Below are positions 48,989-58,278 of a DNA stretch of 64,000 nt, piece after piece. Under the pieces are notes generated by a model that worked only from the letters and a program-made list of their open reading frames with translations, searched no databases and was not told the DNA's origin. Within the stretch, counting starts at the first letter, position 1; every line of letters starts with the position of its first letter. Source of the stretch: Anaerofilum faecale (lineage in GTDB: Bacteria > Bacillota > Clostridia > Oscillospirales > Ruminococcaceae). The stretch is taken from positions 14,311 to 78,310 of the forward strand of contig DXFV01000021.1 of NCBI GenBank assembly GCA_019114265.1. Direction: 5' to 3'. The position numbers and the translations under genes are program-made.

Positions 48989-51754
48989 TCAGCGGCGGCT
49001 GCGGCGGCGCACGGCGAGCGCTCCGGCCGCACCGGCGGCGGTGAGAGCGGCACACAGCGCAAGCGGGGCGCTGTCGCCGGTGGCGGGCAGGATGGGATCC
49101 GGCGCGGCGGTGGGCTGCGCGGTGACATCGGGACTGGGTTCCGGCGCCGGGGTGGCGGTGGGCCGGGCAGTCGGTTCCGGGGTGGGCTGCGCAGTGGGCA
49201 CGGCCGTGGGCTGCACGGTCGGCTCTGCGGTGGGCTGGGCCGTGGGAGCGGGCGTCGGGGTGGCGGCGGGCGCTTTCACCAGCGCGCCCACCGCGGCGGA
49301 CAGCGCTTCCCGGGCGGCAGACACCTGCGCGGCGGTGGCATCGGCGTCGTTCAGCACCGCACGGGCGGCGGTGCGGGCGGCCTCCAGCTGCTGCCAGCTG
49401 TCGGCGGTGTAGTCGGCCTGCACCAGCGCGTCGGCGGCTTCCAGCTCGGCGGCGAGGGCGGAGGTGTCCACCGTCTGGCCGCCCCACTGCTGCATCACCA
49501 GACTGTACTCCTCGGCGGTGATCCGCATCGGGGTGCCGTGACGGGCACGGCTGGGCATTTTGTAGCTCACCGAAGGCCGCGCAAACTCACCGGTGGACAG
49601 GTCGTCGGTGACCAGCGGGTAGTATCCGCCGCCACCGTAGTTATCCACCAGCAGGCAGTATTCGCCGGCACTGCGGTCGTCCTGGTTCAGCCGGAAGATG
49701 GCGGGGCCTTCCACCCACTGGTTGGCGTTCAGCGAATCGGAGGGGATATGGGTCCACTCGCCCAGCAGGCTGTCGGCCGTTTCGATAAAGACGGTCTTGG
49801 TCTTGGCGCCCAGCTCGTTGGTGCTGGAGCCCTCGTTCTTGGTGTAGCGGTAGTAGACGCCGTCCTCCTCGATGATGGTGGTGTCGATGCTGGACTGGTC
49901 GTATTCGATCCAGAGTTTTGGCTCGGTGAAGGTGTAGAAATCGCGCGTCTTTGCGTAGTAGATGCGGTGCACCCGGTCGATCTGGGGGGTGCGGGAGGCC
50001 CAGTAGACGATGTACTCGCCGGTGAGCGGGTCGTAGGTGGCCTCAGGCGCCCAGGTGCAGCCGGCGCCGATCTCGGCGCTGACGGTGACCATGCGCTGGT
50101 CGGACCAGTTCACCAGGTCGTCCGATTCCCAGATCATCAGCGCCTGGCTGCCGTTGCTCTGCGCGCCGGACCAGTCGCCGTTGCCGTAGATCTTGAGGTC
50201 GGTGGCGATCATATAGAAGCGGTCGCCCTCCGCCGAGCGCAGAATGAAGGGGTCGCGCACGCCCTGTTCGCCCAGGGTGGAGGTGAGGACGGGTTTGTTG
50301 TCGTTCAGGTCGGTCCAGTTCATGCCGTCCTGGCTGGCGGCAAAGTAGAGCTGTTCGCCGTCCGCGTAGCCCTCGCCCGCGAAGTAGGCGAAGAAATAGT
50401 CGGTGAAGTCCTCGTCGGAAAGCGCCTCGGGGGCGGCCTTCACCCGCAGCCGGATCTCCTTTTGCACGCTCTGGCCGGCCAGCGACAGGGTGGCGGTGAG
50501 GGTGACGGCGGTGTCGGCTTCGGGACGGGTGACCACGCCGGCGGGGGCGTCGTCATAGCCCTCCACCGCGGCGGGGATGGGGTCCACGTTGACGATGTCG
50601 GGGCGGTCGGTCTGCCATTCCACCGACACGATGCCCACCGTCTCGGGCAGGGTGATGTTGCCGCGCACGTCGTCGGCGCCGGGGATGGTGAGCTGTTCGG
50701 CGGCAGCTTCCAGCTCGGCCTGCACGTCCACGCCCTTCACGGTGACGGCGAGGGTGCGGCTGTACTGCACACCGTTCAGGGTGAACTGCACCGGCAGGCT
50801 GGCGGAGGCGTCGGTCTCCATCGGGCGGGTGACGGTGCCGTCATCCCCCAGCACCTCCGGGTTGGAGGAGGCGCCCCAGGCAAGGGATACGCCGTACAGG
50901 CTGGCGGGCAGCGACAGGTCGCCGGTGACGGCGTCGGCCGAGCGGTTGTCGCCCAGCGCGGCGGCGGTGAGGTCGGCCATGAACAGGTCGGCCAGCTGCT
51001 GGGCGGTGGGGGCCTGCTGCTGCACCTCTTCCTCGGACAGCGCGCGGTCCCAGATCTTCAGGTCGGCCAGGTTGGCGGTGAGCAGGGGGTCGGCGGTGTA
51101 GAGCGAGCGGCCGATATAGCCGGTGATGCCGGTGTCGGGCAGGATCTCGGACAGCGGCACGCCGTGCTGGAGGGTGGAGATCAGCTCGCCGTCCATATAC
51201 AGCCGCAGCTGACCGTTTTCGCCCACCAGGGTGACGGCGGCGTAGCCCTGCACCTTGGACAGGCCGGTGGAAGCGGCCGGCATGCGCTGTTCCTTCCAGG
51301 CGCTGCCGGTGCCCGCCTTGATGGCGGCCAGGAAATTGCCGCCCTTCTCGCTGGCAGACGGGTTGACAAAGATGTAGTTGCCCACATTTTTCTCGTTCCA
51401 GCTGCCGAAGCCGTCGCCGATGGTGAACAGCCAGTGGGCGGCGTTGGTGGTGGTGGCGGCCACCGCCTGCACGGTGAAGCTCTCGCCGGTGAGCAGGCCG
51501 CCGGGCAGGGTGGCATAGCTGTCCGCCTGCATATGCCAGCTGCCGCCCGAGAAGCTGCCGTCGGTGGTGCCGGTGAGGGCGGCGTCGTGGCCATTGCCGG
51601 ACACGTCGGTCAGCACCGCGCCGGTGTGGCTCATGTCGTAGTGCGCGACGGGGCCGTCGTCCCGGGCGGGAGCGGCGGCGGCGGGCAGAGTCATGGCGGC
51701 GGCCATGCAGACGGCCAGCGCGCCGGACACGGCCCGGCGAATGAGTTTGCGCAT
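48989..51754 (-). CDS. LPxTG-anchored multidomain GH43 glycoside hydrolase
   Basis: A 921-residue wall protein. Order: signal peptide (1-28), LamG-like domain (~45-245), Ig-like region of glycanase type (~270-480), GH43 five-blade propeller (~480-800), FIVAR-like helices (~805-850), Pro/Thr-rich linker and the sortase signal LPATG with hydrophobic tail and RRRSRR. In the catalytic domain RDPFIL and VEGPAIFRL carry the likely Asp and Glu. GH43 enzymes remove arabinose or xylose from plant polysaccharides, which suits a gut bacterium; substrate is inferred. ATG at 51754 has GAGGAGG upstream. Confidence 0.9.
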   Translation of the reverse strand: MRKLIRRAVSGALAVCMAAAMTLPAAAAPARDDGPVAHYDMSHTGAVLTDVSGNGHDAALTGTTDGSFSGGSWHMQADSYATLPGGLLTGESFTVQAVAATTTNAAHWLFTIGDGFGSWNEKNVGNYIFVNPSASEKGGNFLAAIKAGTGSAWKEQRMPAASTGLSKVQGYAAVTLVGENGQLRLYMDGELISTLQHGVPLSEILPDTGITGYIGRSLYTADPLLTANLADLKIWDRALSEEEVQQQAPTAQQLADLFMADLTAAALGDNRSADAVTGDLSLPASLYGVSLAWGASSNPEVLGDDGTVTRPMETDASASLPVQFTLNGVQYSRTLAVTVKGVDVQAELEAAAEQLTIPGADDVRGNITLPETVGIVSVEWQTDRPDIVNVDPIPAAVEGYDDAPAGVVTRPEADTAVTLTATLSLAGQSVQKEIRLRVKAAPEALSDEDFTDYFFAYFAGEGYADGEQLYFAASQDGMNWTDLNDNKPVLTSTLGEQGVRDPFILRSAEGDRFYMIATDLKIYGNGDWSGAQSNGSQALMIWESDDLVNWSDQRMVTVSAEIGAGCTWAPEATYDPLTGEYIVYWASRTPQIDRVHRIYYAKTRDFYTFTEPKLWIEYDQSSIDTTIIEEDGVYYRYTKNEGSSTNELGAKTKTVFIETADSLLGEWTHIPSDSLNANQWVEGPAIFRLNQDDRSAGEYCLLVDNYGGGGYYPLVTDDLSTGEFARPSVSYKMPSRARHGTPMRITAEEYSLVMQQWGGQTVDTSALAAELEAADALVQADYTADSWQQLEAARTAARAVLNDADATAAQVSAAREALSAAVGALVKAPAATPTPAPTAQPTAEPTVQPTAVPTAQPTPEPTARPTATPAPEPSPDVTAQPTAAPDPILPATGDSAPLALCAALTAAGAAGALAVRRRSRR

Positions 51755-51805
51755 GATATCTCCTCCTCTTTGGTGTGCCGGCAAGACCCGGCAGTACTGT
51801 GGACT

Positions 51806-51835
51806 ATCCTATCACAATCCGGTCGTTGTGCACAA
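51806..51835 (-). promoter_or_regulatory. Candidate promoter of the GH43 gene
   Basis: Minus strand TTGTGC (51830-51835), 18-bp spacer, TAGGAT (51806-51811). Confidence 0.5.
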
Positions 51836-51968
51836 TGCATCCGGACAAAGTGGAAGAAATAGTGGAGGATATAGAGAAAAAGGGCATGAAACAGCCGTCC
51901 GGCGGCGCGGGAGAGGGGGAGGGCTGGCCCACTTGCACCGAACGCGGGCGCGAGGGAAAGGGGCAAGC

Positions 51969-52084
51969 CTCGACCTCATCCGCCCCCTTCGGGGGCACCT
52001 TCCCCTGCCAGGGGAAGGCTTGCCGTACCGTTGGCTTCCCCCCTGGGGGGAAGCTGCCGCCGGATGGCGGCTGATGAGGGGAGG
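51969..52084. repeat. Composite palindromic repeat, copy 6 (B'-A')
   Basis: TCGACCTCATCCG, stem CCCCC/GGGGG, CCTTCCCCTGCCAGGGGAAGG, linker, GGCTTCCCCC module with stem GCCGCC/GGCGGC and CTGATGAGGGGA. The surrounding gap (51755-52224) contains otherwise only the GH43 promoter and a stretch of GC-rich sequence with no supported gene. Confidence 0.8.
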
Positions 52085-52224
52085 GCTTCCTCCTTTGCGC
52101 CGAGGGTGGCGCGGAGGAAAGGGGGGAGATTTGACCGCATCCGCCCCCATTGCGCAAACCTGCCGATGCAGTGCCCTTGCACAGCTCCGCCGGTGTGCGT
52201 CCGGCGGCATCCCCGCGCAAAGGG

Positions 52225-53490
52225 TCAGTCCGCCGGCAGCACCGCCCAGAAGGTGACGCCGCCGCCCGGGGTGTCCTCCACCACCAGGCGGCCTCCCATC
52301 ACTCCGCACAGCTCCGCCGCCACCGACAGGCCCAGCCCGAAGTGGCTCTTGCCGGTGCGGCTCTGGTCGCCGCGGTAAAACCGGCGCAGCACCGCTTTCT
52401 TTTCGTCATCCGACAGCCCCGCCCCGTGGTCGCGCAGGCCCAGCCACACCTGCCGCCGCTCGGCTTTTGCGCACAGCTCCAGCGGGCTTTCGGGCGGGGT
52501 GTATTCCAATGCGTTCGACCAGAACACCGCCAGCACCTGCTCGGTGCGCTGGCGGTCGGCCCGGATGCAGGGCAGCTCGTCCGGCAGCTCCAGCCGCAGC
52601 GTCCGCCGCTGTCCCGCCGCCACCGGCTGCCAGCTCTCCCACAGGCAGATCAGCAGCGTGTCGGTCTCCACCCGGTCGGCGCGGACGGCCCAGCGGTCGG
52701 TGTCCGCCCCCGCCAGCACCAGCATGTCCCCCACCAGCCGCCCCAGCCGCCGGGTCTCCCGCCCGGCCGTCGCCAGCAGCCGGGCGTCGGCCGCGGTGCG
52801 GCCCTGCACGCCGTCCAGGCTGGCCTGCAACACCGTCAGGGGGCTGCGCAGTTCGTGGCTTGCCGCGGCCACGAATTCGGTCTGGCGCGCCATCGCCTCG
52901 GCGGTGGGGCGCAGCGCCCACCCCGCCAGCAGCCAGTTCACCGCCGCCAGCGCCGCCAGCCCTGCCGCGAACAGCCCGCCGTACAGCAGATACAGCTGCC
53001 CCAGCGCCCGGTTCTGGCCGTCCAGCGTCTGCACCGCCAGCAGCGTGTACCAGCCGCGGCCCGCCTCGATGTACTGTCCCGCCGCCCGGATGCCCTCCCC
53101 GCACACGTTCGTGCGCGCCGGCGCGGGGCGCAGCGAGGGCAGCACCGACAGGTCCGTCCCCTTCTGCGCCAGCGCCTCCCGCCCCCGCCGCAGCAGGCCG
53201 GTGCGCGCTTCCGTCTGCCGCTGGGAGGAATAGAGGGAGGGCAGGCCGTTGTCGGTGATCTCCACCACCAGCCCCTCCTCCTCCAGCTGGGCCAGCCAGG
53301 CGGTGTGGATGGCCTGCCCGCTCTGCAAGCGGGCGGCGATCTCGTCCACCTGCGCGTCGAATCCCGCCTGGAAGGAGGCCACCGTCTGCCCCCGCGCCGC
53401 CGCCAGCGCCGCCGCCAGCAGGCCCGCTGCCACCGCGCCGGTGACCAGCGTGAACACCACCGTCAGCCGCCGCCGCAGACCGCTCAGCAT
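52225..53490 (-). CDS. Two-component sensor histidine kinase
   Basis: A 421-residue membrane kinase. Two membrane segments (~10-32 and ~165-190) enclose a ~130-residue sensor region. The phospho-acceptor is in AAASHELRSPLTVLQASLD near residue 217. The ATPase has VFWSNALEYTPPES (N box), RDHGAGLSDDE (G1) and GLGLSVAAELCGVMGG (G2). It overlaps the response-regulator gene by 7 bp. Its target may be the divergent lipoprotein operon (inference). Confidence 0.93.
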   Translation of the reverse strand: MLSGLRRRLTVVFTLVTGAVAAGLLAAALAAARGQTVASFQAGFDAQVDEIAARLQSGQAIHTAWLAQLEEEGLVVEITDNGLPSLYSSQRQTEARTGLLRRGREALAQKGTDLSVLPSLRPAPARTNVCGEGIRAAGQYIEAGRGWYTLLAVQTLDGQNRALGQLYLLYGGLFAAGLAALAAVNWLLAGWALRPTAEAMARQTEFVAAASHELRSPLTVLQASLDGVQGRTAADARLLATAGRETRRLGRLVGDMLVLAGADTDRWAVRADRVETDTLLICLWESWQPVAAGQRRTLRLELPDELPCIRADRQRTEQVLAVFWSNALEYTPPESPLELCAKAERRQVWLGLRDHGAGLSDDEKKAVLRRFYRGDQSRTGKSHFGLGLSVAAELCGVMGGRLVVEDTPGGGVTFWAVLPAD

Positions 53491-54161
53491 CGGCCCACCT
53501 CCAGCCGGTAGCCCACGCCGCGCACCGTCACCGCCTGCGCGCGGCTGCCCACTGCGCGCAGACGGCGGCGGATAAAGTGGATGTAGCTGTCGAGGTTGCC
53601 GCTCTCCACCTCCGAGTCGGGGCCCCACACCCGCCCGAACAGCACCGTGCGGTGCAGTGTCTGGCCGGGCGCGCGCATCAGGGCCTCCAGCAGCTGGGCC
53701 TCCCGGCGGGAGAGGGTCACCTGCCCGGCCGGGCCCGACAGGAGCAGTCCCCCCGCGTCCAGCACGAGGTCGCCGGCGTGCAGCTGCACCGGCTCTCCCC
53801 CGCCCGGACGGCGGCAGAGCGCCCGCAGCCGCGCCAGCAGCTCCCGCACGTCGAAGGGCTTGCCCAGATAGTCGTCGGCGCCCGCGTCCAGCCCGGCCAC
53901 CCGGTCCTGCACACGGTCCAGCGCGGTCAGCAGCAGCACCGGCGTGGCGATCCCCTGTGCCCGCGCCCGCGCCAGCAGCGTCACCCCGTCCAGGCCCGGC
54001 AGCATCCGGTCCAGCACCGCCGCGTCGTACACCGGTTGGCACAGGTAGTACAGGCCCTCCTCGCCGTCGTGGCAGCAGTCCACCGCGAAGCCCGCCTGTT
54101 CCAGCCGGGGCCGCAGCACCTCACACAGGTCGCGGTCGTCCTCGATCAACAAAATGCGCAT
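53484..54161 (-). CDS. OmpR-family response regulator
   Basis: A 225-residue regulator: receiver with acidic pocket LLIEDDRD, phospho-Asp51 in AAVLDRMLPGLDG and Lys in DYLGKPFD, then a winged-helix DNA-binding domain with FIRRRLRAVG and GVGYRLE. The ATG at 54161 has AAGGAGAAGG upstream. It pairs with the adjacent kinase. A promoter (TTGCTC, 18 bp, TATGAT, minus strand at 54200-54229) lies upstream. Confidence 0.95.
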   Translation of the reverse strand: MRILLIEDDRDLCEVLRPRLEQAGFAVDCCHDGEEGLYYLCQPVYDAAVLDRMLPGLDGVTLLARARAQGIATPVLLLTALDRVQDRVAGLDAGADDYLGKPFDVRELLARLRALCRRPGGGEPVQLHAGDLVLDAGGLLLSGPAGQVTLSRREAQLLEALMRAPGQTLHRTVLFGRVWGPDSEVESGNLDSYIHFIRRRLRAVGSRAQAVTVRGVGYRLEVGRC

Positions 54162-54199
54162 TGCGTTCCTTCTCCTTTTTTGCGGCATCTGGTATCCTT

Positions 54200-54229
54200 A
54201 TCATACCCCATCCCCCGCGCGCGGAGCAA
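54200..54229 (-). promoter_or_regulatory. Promoter of the two-component system
   Basis: Minus strand TTGCTC (54224-54229), 18-bp spacer, TATGAT (54200-54205). A second minus -10, TATACT, lies near 54246. Confidence 0.6.
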
Positions 54230-54349
54230 GGGGCGCTGTGTGCAGTATACCGCAAAGTGTCTGGAAAAATCCTGCAACCGTTTCCAGGATATTTTGAGAA
54301 AAAGGATGGTATGCTGTTGCCACAACACAGGAAAGGTGGAAAACGACCC

Positions 54350-56623
54350 ATGCGATGGTTCAAACCGATGGCCGCCGCGCTGGCGGTGTGTATATTGGCC
54401 GGGTGTGCCCCGGCGTCCTCCTCTCCCCAACCGGAGGCGTCCGGCGCGCCGGTGCAGGCGGCGGGGCGGTATGTGGAGACCGACATCACCCCCGACGGCG
54501 CACAGGAGATGAGCACGCTGCTTTTGCAGGCAAACGGCGATACGCTGGATTTTGCGGGAATGGAGCGGGAAGCGCCCTATGCGGTGCACCACTGGCGCAG
54601 CACCGACGGCGGCGACAGCTGGACCGAACAGCCGGTGGCCTGGTCCGGGCAGATCTACCCGATGCGGTGCGCCGCGGCCGCGGACGGGACGCTGTATGTC
54701 TACGGCGAAGCGACCGGCGGCGGCGAGCCCGACGGGCAGGGCGAGAAGGCCCTCTGGCGCGCCGCGCCCGGCGGGGAGGCCGAGCGGGTGCAGGGGAGCG
54801 GCTGGCCCGACCTCTCGGCCTCCTCGGTGTGGGAGCTGAAGATGCTGCCCGGCGACCGCCTGCTGCTGTCCTGGATGGCGGAAAACGACGGCCCGCTGGT
54901 GATGGTGGAGGGCCAGCCGCAGACCGGTTCGCTCACCCCGCAGGTTCTTCTTCTGGATAAAGACGGCAACCCGGCGGCGGATACCTCCGGTTTGCAGATG
55001 GAGCTGTTCGGAAACCGTTTTACGGGCAACGCCGACCAGCTGTTTGCGGTGGACAGCCGCGGCGGCGTGTGCGCGGTGCCGCTGTCCGGGGCGCTCTCCT
55101 CCCTGAACGGCCAGACGCTGGACGGCTACCAGGCCGGCGTGCTGGCGGCGGACGCCGCGGGCAACCTCTACTACCCCACCGACGACGGCATCTCGCGCGC
55201 TTCGGCGGGCGGCAACCTGCGCGAGGTGGTGCTGGAGAGCGGGCAGTATTCCTTCGGCGACCCGATGAACGGCCTGGAACAGCTGGCGGTGGCCGAGAAC
55301 GGCGATTTCTACACCGCGCTGGTCGGGGCGGACGGTTCCAGCCGTCTGTGCCGCATCCGGTTCGACGCCTCCCTCTCCTCCCAGCCCTCGGGGCGTCTGG
55401 AGGTCTACTCCCTCTACGACAGCTACACGGTGCGCGCGGCCATCTCGGCCTTCCGCGCGGTCAGCCCGGACACGCTGGTGGAGTGGCAGCCCGCGCTGGA
55501 CGCCGACGCCACCGCCCAGCAGAAGGAGGACGCGCTGCGCGCGCTCAACGCGCGCCTGGCGGCGGGCGACGGCCCCGACGTGCTGATTTTGGACGGCATC
55601 GACCTGGACGCGCTGGCCGGAAAGGGCGCGCTGGAGGAGCTGTCCGGCCTGGTGGACACCGGCGGCCTGCTGCCCGCGGTGGCGAAGGGGATGCAGACCG
55701 AGGAGGGGCTCTTTGCGGTCCCGGCGCGGTTCTCGATGCCGGTGCTGCTGCTGGAACAGGGCGAGAAGGAGCAGTTCTCCAACTGGGACAGCATCCTCGC
55801 GCTGGCCGAATCGCAGCCGGCCCAGGTGACCATCGACCCCGCCCAGCCGTTCGGCGGGCTTTCCAAGGACAGCCAGCCCGCGCTGAGGCTGGAGAATATG
55901 GACCAGCTGACCGGGCTGCTGTGCAATCTGTACGGCTCCCGCCTGCTGACCGACAGCGGCCTCGACCGCGACACGGCGCTGCGCCTGTTCGAGGACGGCG
56001 CACGGCTGGCCAGGGTCTATTTCACCGGCGAAAACGACGGAAAAGAAGCGAGCGCGGCGCTGTCGGCGGGCGGCAACGGGAGCCAGGCCGGGATAAGCGT
56101 GGACGGCGGCGCCAGCTTCTCGTTCAGCAGCGGGCAGACCCGCATCGGCTACGCCGACCTCACCGAATTCACGCCCCTGGGCAACACGGCGCTGCGCGGC
56201 GTGCCGGTGGAGGCGGTGCCGCTGCCCGGCACACAGACCGGCGTGTGGACGCCGCGGGTGCTGGCGGGGATCAGCGCGGCGTCGCAGCAGAAGGAGCTGG
56301 CGGCGCAGTTCATCCAGACGATGCTGGGCGAGCAGGTGCAGAACTACACGCTGGGCGACGGCCTGCCGGTGCTGGAAAGCGGGTTTGCCAACGCCTGGCA
56401 GCGCCGGATGGAGGAGGTCCAGAACTACGACAGCCGCGAAAACGTCCTGGCCGACCCGCTGGCGCTGGCCGGCGCACTGGACCAGCCGCTGCTGCTGCCC
56501 GACCTTCTCACCGGCACGCTGGCCGACTGCCTGGAAAAATGCCGCACCGGCGAATTCACGCCCCGGCAGGCGGCAGACGAGCTGGAAAAGCAGATGCAGC
56601 TCTACTTTGCCGAGCAAGGATAA
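54350..56623 (+). CDS. Large lipoprotein with propeller-like and solute-binding-like halves
   Basis: A 757-residue lipoprotein (lipobox LAGC, Cys19). Residues ~40-340 show repeated blade-like units (HWRSTDGGDSWTEQPV is a BNR-type Asp-box; DGTLYVYGE, AGNLYYPTDDG), suggesting a beta-propeller. From ~350 it resembles extracellular solute-binding proteins (LEVYSLYDSYTVRAAISAFRAVSPDTLVEW, PDVLILDGIDLDALAGKGALEELSGLVD). No ABC permease follows, so it may act as a sensor or receptor, perhaps for the divergent two-component system. ATG at 54350 has GAAAGGTGG upstream; upstream in-frame sequence is the antisense of the regulator and is not coding. Confidence 0.85.
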   Translation: MRWFKPMAAALAVCILAGCAPASSSPQPEASGAPVQAAGRYVETDITPDGAQEMSTLLLQANGDTLDFAGMEREAPYAVHHWRSTDGGDSWTEQPVAWSGQIYPMRCAAAADGTLYVYGEATGGGEPDGQGEKALWRAAPGGEAERVQGSGWPDLSASSVWELKMLPGDRLLLSWMAENDGPLVMVEGQPQTGSLTPQVLLLDKDGNPAADTSGLQMELFGNRFTGNADQLFAVDSRGGVCAVPLSGALSSLNGQTLDGYQAGVLAADAAGNLYYPTDDGISRASAGGNLREVVLESGQYSFGDPMNGLEQLAVAENGDFYTALVGADGSSRLCRIRFDASLSSQPSGRLEVYSLYDSYTVRAAISAFRAVSPDTLVEWQPALDADATAQQKEDALRALNARLAAGDGPDVLILDGIDLDALAGKGALEELSGLVDTGGLLPAVAKGMQTEEGLFAVPARFSMPVLLLEQGEKEQFSNWDSILALAESQPAQVTIDPAQPFGGLSKDSQPALRLENMDQLTGLLCNLYGSRLLTDSGLDRDTALRLFEDGARLARVYFTGENDGKEASAALSAGGNGSQAGISVDGGASFSFSSGQTRIGYADLTEFTPLGNTALRGVPVEAVPLPGTQTGVWTPRVLAGISAASQQKELAAQFIQTMLGEQVQNYTLGDGLPVLESGFANAWQRRMEEVQNYDSRENVLADPLALAGALDQPLLLPDLLTGTLADCLEKCRTGEFTPRQAADELEKQMQLYFAEQG

Positions 56624-56634
56624 AAAACGAAAAC

Positions 56635-56680
56635 CAGCCGCGCGGCCCCCTGTCTGCAAGGGAGGCCGCGCGGCTGTTTT
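56635..56680 (+). terminator. Terminator after the lipoprotein gene
   Basis: Stem CAGCCGCGCGGCC/GGCCGCGCGGCTG (13 bp), then TTTT. Confidence 0.88.
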
Positions 56681-56761
56681 GGCGGGAAGCGGGGGAAGCG
56701 TTCGGCTGATCTTTTGCCAAAAAAGAGAAAGGCAATTTATGGATTTTCGGCCTTTTTCGGC

Positions 56762-56791
56762 TTGTAAATCCTGCTTGTGATATAGTATTAT
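56762..56791 (+). promoter_or_regulatory. Candidate promoter of the LCP gene
   Basis: TTGTAA (56762-56767), 18-bp spacer, TATTAT (56786-56791) in an AT-rich patch. Confidence 0.5.
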
Positions 56792-56877
56792 ATATGAGAT
56801 AGACATCGTTTGACTTTTATCCCCATCTACAGACAAAACTTCTGCCGCAAAAGGCGGCGCAGAAAGAAGGCAGGAAA

Positions 56878-57921
56878 ATGCAGACGAAAACAAACAAAAA
56901 GCGCAAATGGCTGATCGTGGCGGCGGTGATTCTGGCGATCCTTCTGCTGCTGGTATCGGCCGGCGCGCTGTACTATGTCACCAAGCTGAATATGCTGAAC
57001 TACGACGACGGCAGCCGCGAGATCGACACCAGCACGGTGTACCCGGTGGACAACGACGAGCTGGACCTCCCGGACCTGCCCGACGGCCCCAACGAGATCA
57101 ACCCCGCCGACGGCGAGATCTACAAGGATGAAAACGTGATGAACATCCTGCTGCTGGGGACCGACGAGCGGTCGAACACCTTCAGCGACAACGCCCGCGC
57201 CGACGCGATCATGGTGCTGAGCCTGAACACGAAGGAGCACACCATGAAGCTGGTGAGCATCGAGCGCGGCATCGGCGTGCCGGTGCCCGGCCGCAACGAC
57301 GACTGGATCACCCACACCTTCCGCTACGGCGGCGCCGCCCTCACGATGCAAACGGTGCGCGAGTGCTTCAAGCTGGACGTGGAGCGCTACATCCGCGTGA
57401 ACTTCAACGTGTTCCAGGACGGCATCAACACCATCGGCGGCGTGGACATCAACCTGACCCAGGCGGAGGCCAACGAGCTGGACCAGTACGCCCAAAACAC
57501 AAATTCCGGCCTGCAGCGCGTGCAGCCGGGCTGGAACCATCTGAACGGAACCACTGCGCTGGCCTACGCCCGCCTGCGCGCCATCGACAGCGACTGGCAG
57601 CGCATCGAGCGGCAGCGCACGGTGGTGCAGGCGGCCATCAACCAGGTGAAGGGGCTGGATCTTGTCACGCTGGACAGCCTGCTGAACCAGATCCTCCCGA
57701 TGGTGCAGACCAATCTCACCAAAGGCGAGATCACCTCTCTGCTGCTGGAGATGCCCGGCTTTATCGCGAACGGCGCCCAGATGGAGCAGATGACCATCCC
57801 CACCGACGACACCTGCTGGAACAGCGTGGGCGTGGACGGGCGCAAGCTGATCGGCGTGGACTTTGACGCCAACGCCAAGATCCTGCGCGAGTTCTTCTAC
57901 GGCGTGACCGGCGAAGAATAA
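56878..57921 (+). CDS. LytR-CpsA-Psr (LCP) family transferase
   Basis: A 347-residue protein with one membrane anchor (~10-33) and an extracellular LCP domain. Key sites are LLLGTDERSN and ARADAIMVLSLN (Asp, Arg), MKLVSIERGIGVPV, GGVDINLTQ and ALAYARLRAIDSDWQRIERQ with Arg residues that hold the pyrophosphate. LCP enzymes attach polysaccharide from undecaprenyl carriers to peptidoglycan, so it fits the surface-glycan locus. AAGGCAGG precedes the ATG. Confidence 0.93.
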   Translation: MQTKTNKKRKWLIVAAVILAILLLLVSAGALYYVTKLNMLNYDDGSREIDTSTVYPVDNDELDLPDLPDGPNEINPADGEIYKDENVMNILLLGTDERSNTFSDNARADAIMVLSLNTKEHTMKLVSIERGIGVPVPGRNDDWITHTFRYGGAALTMQTVRECFKLDVERYIRVNFNVFQDGINTIGGVDINLTQAEANELDQYAQNTNSGLQRVQPGWNHLNGTTALAYARLRAIDSDWQRIERQRTVVQAAINQVKGLDLVTLDSLLNQILPMVQTNLTKGEITSLLLEMPGFIANGAQMEQMTIPTDDTCWNSVGVDGRKLIGVDFDANAKILREFFYGVTGEE

Positions 57922-57935
57922 AAATATACGAGCAC

Positions 57936-57963
57936 AGGGCCGCTCCCGAATGGGAGCGGCCCT
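57936..57963 (+). terminator. Terminator hairpin after the LCP gene
   Basis: Stem AGGGCCGCTCCC/GGGAGCGGCCCT (12 bp, GAAT loop); weak T tail. Confidence 0.6.
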
Positions 57964-58000
57964 GCGGCTTTCGACGGCGGCCTTTGCGGGGCCGGAAGGC

Positions 58001-58114
58001 TTCGACCTCATCCGCCGCCTTTCGGCGGTACCTTCCCCTGCTGGGGAAGGCTTTAGATACCGTTGGCTTCCCCCTGGGGGGGAAGCTGCCGCCGCAGGCG
58101 GCTGATGAGGGGAA
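58001..58114. repeat. Composite palindromic repeat, copy 7 (B'-A')
   Basis: TTCGACCTCATCC, stem CCGCC/GGCGG, CCTTCCCCTGCTGGGGAAGG, linker, GGCTTCCCCCTGGGGG module, stem GCCGCC/GGCGGC, CTGATGAGGGGA. A relic of module B (TTCGACCTCATCCGG) also lies at 58168-58183. Gap 57922-58278 has no gene besides these repeats and hairpins. Confidence 0.85.
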
Positions 58115-58221
58115 AGCGGCCGCTGCGCGCTGCGCTCACGGCCGAAAGCTGCTGCCCGCGGGACAGCTTCGACCTCATCCGGCGCGCACAAGGCCCTTTG
58201 AACACACGTCCCCGGCAAAAG

Positions 58222-58269
58222 AGAAACCGCCGGTCCCGCAATCCTGTCTGCGGGGCCGGCGGTTTTTTT
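58222..58269 (-). terminator. Bidirectional terminator between the LCP region and the UroD-like gene
   Basis: Arms AAACCGCCGGTCCCGCA and TGCGGGGCCGGCGGTTT with one mismatch; T7 on the plus strand, TTTCTCTTTT on the minus strand. It ends 10 nt before the UroD-like stop. Confidence 0.8.
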
Positions 58270-58278
58270 ATGGGGAGA

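Noticed and set aside
49100..49260. Minisatellite-like repeat in the GH43 gene
   Set aside because: It is the coding sequence of the Pro/Thr linker before LPATG, in frame and typical of wall proteins.
51775..52074. Small plus-strand ORF upstream of the GH43 gene
   Set aside because: It covers the GH43 promoter and repeat copy 6, lacks a ribosome site and shows no protein-like composition.
53657..54349. In-frame upstream extension of the lipoprotein gene
   Set aside because: It runs antisense through the response regulator; the lipoprotein signal peptide and ribosome site mark the start at 54350.
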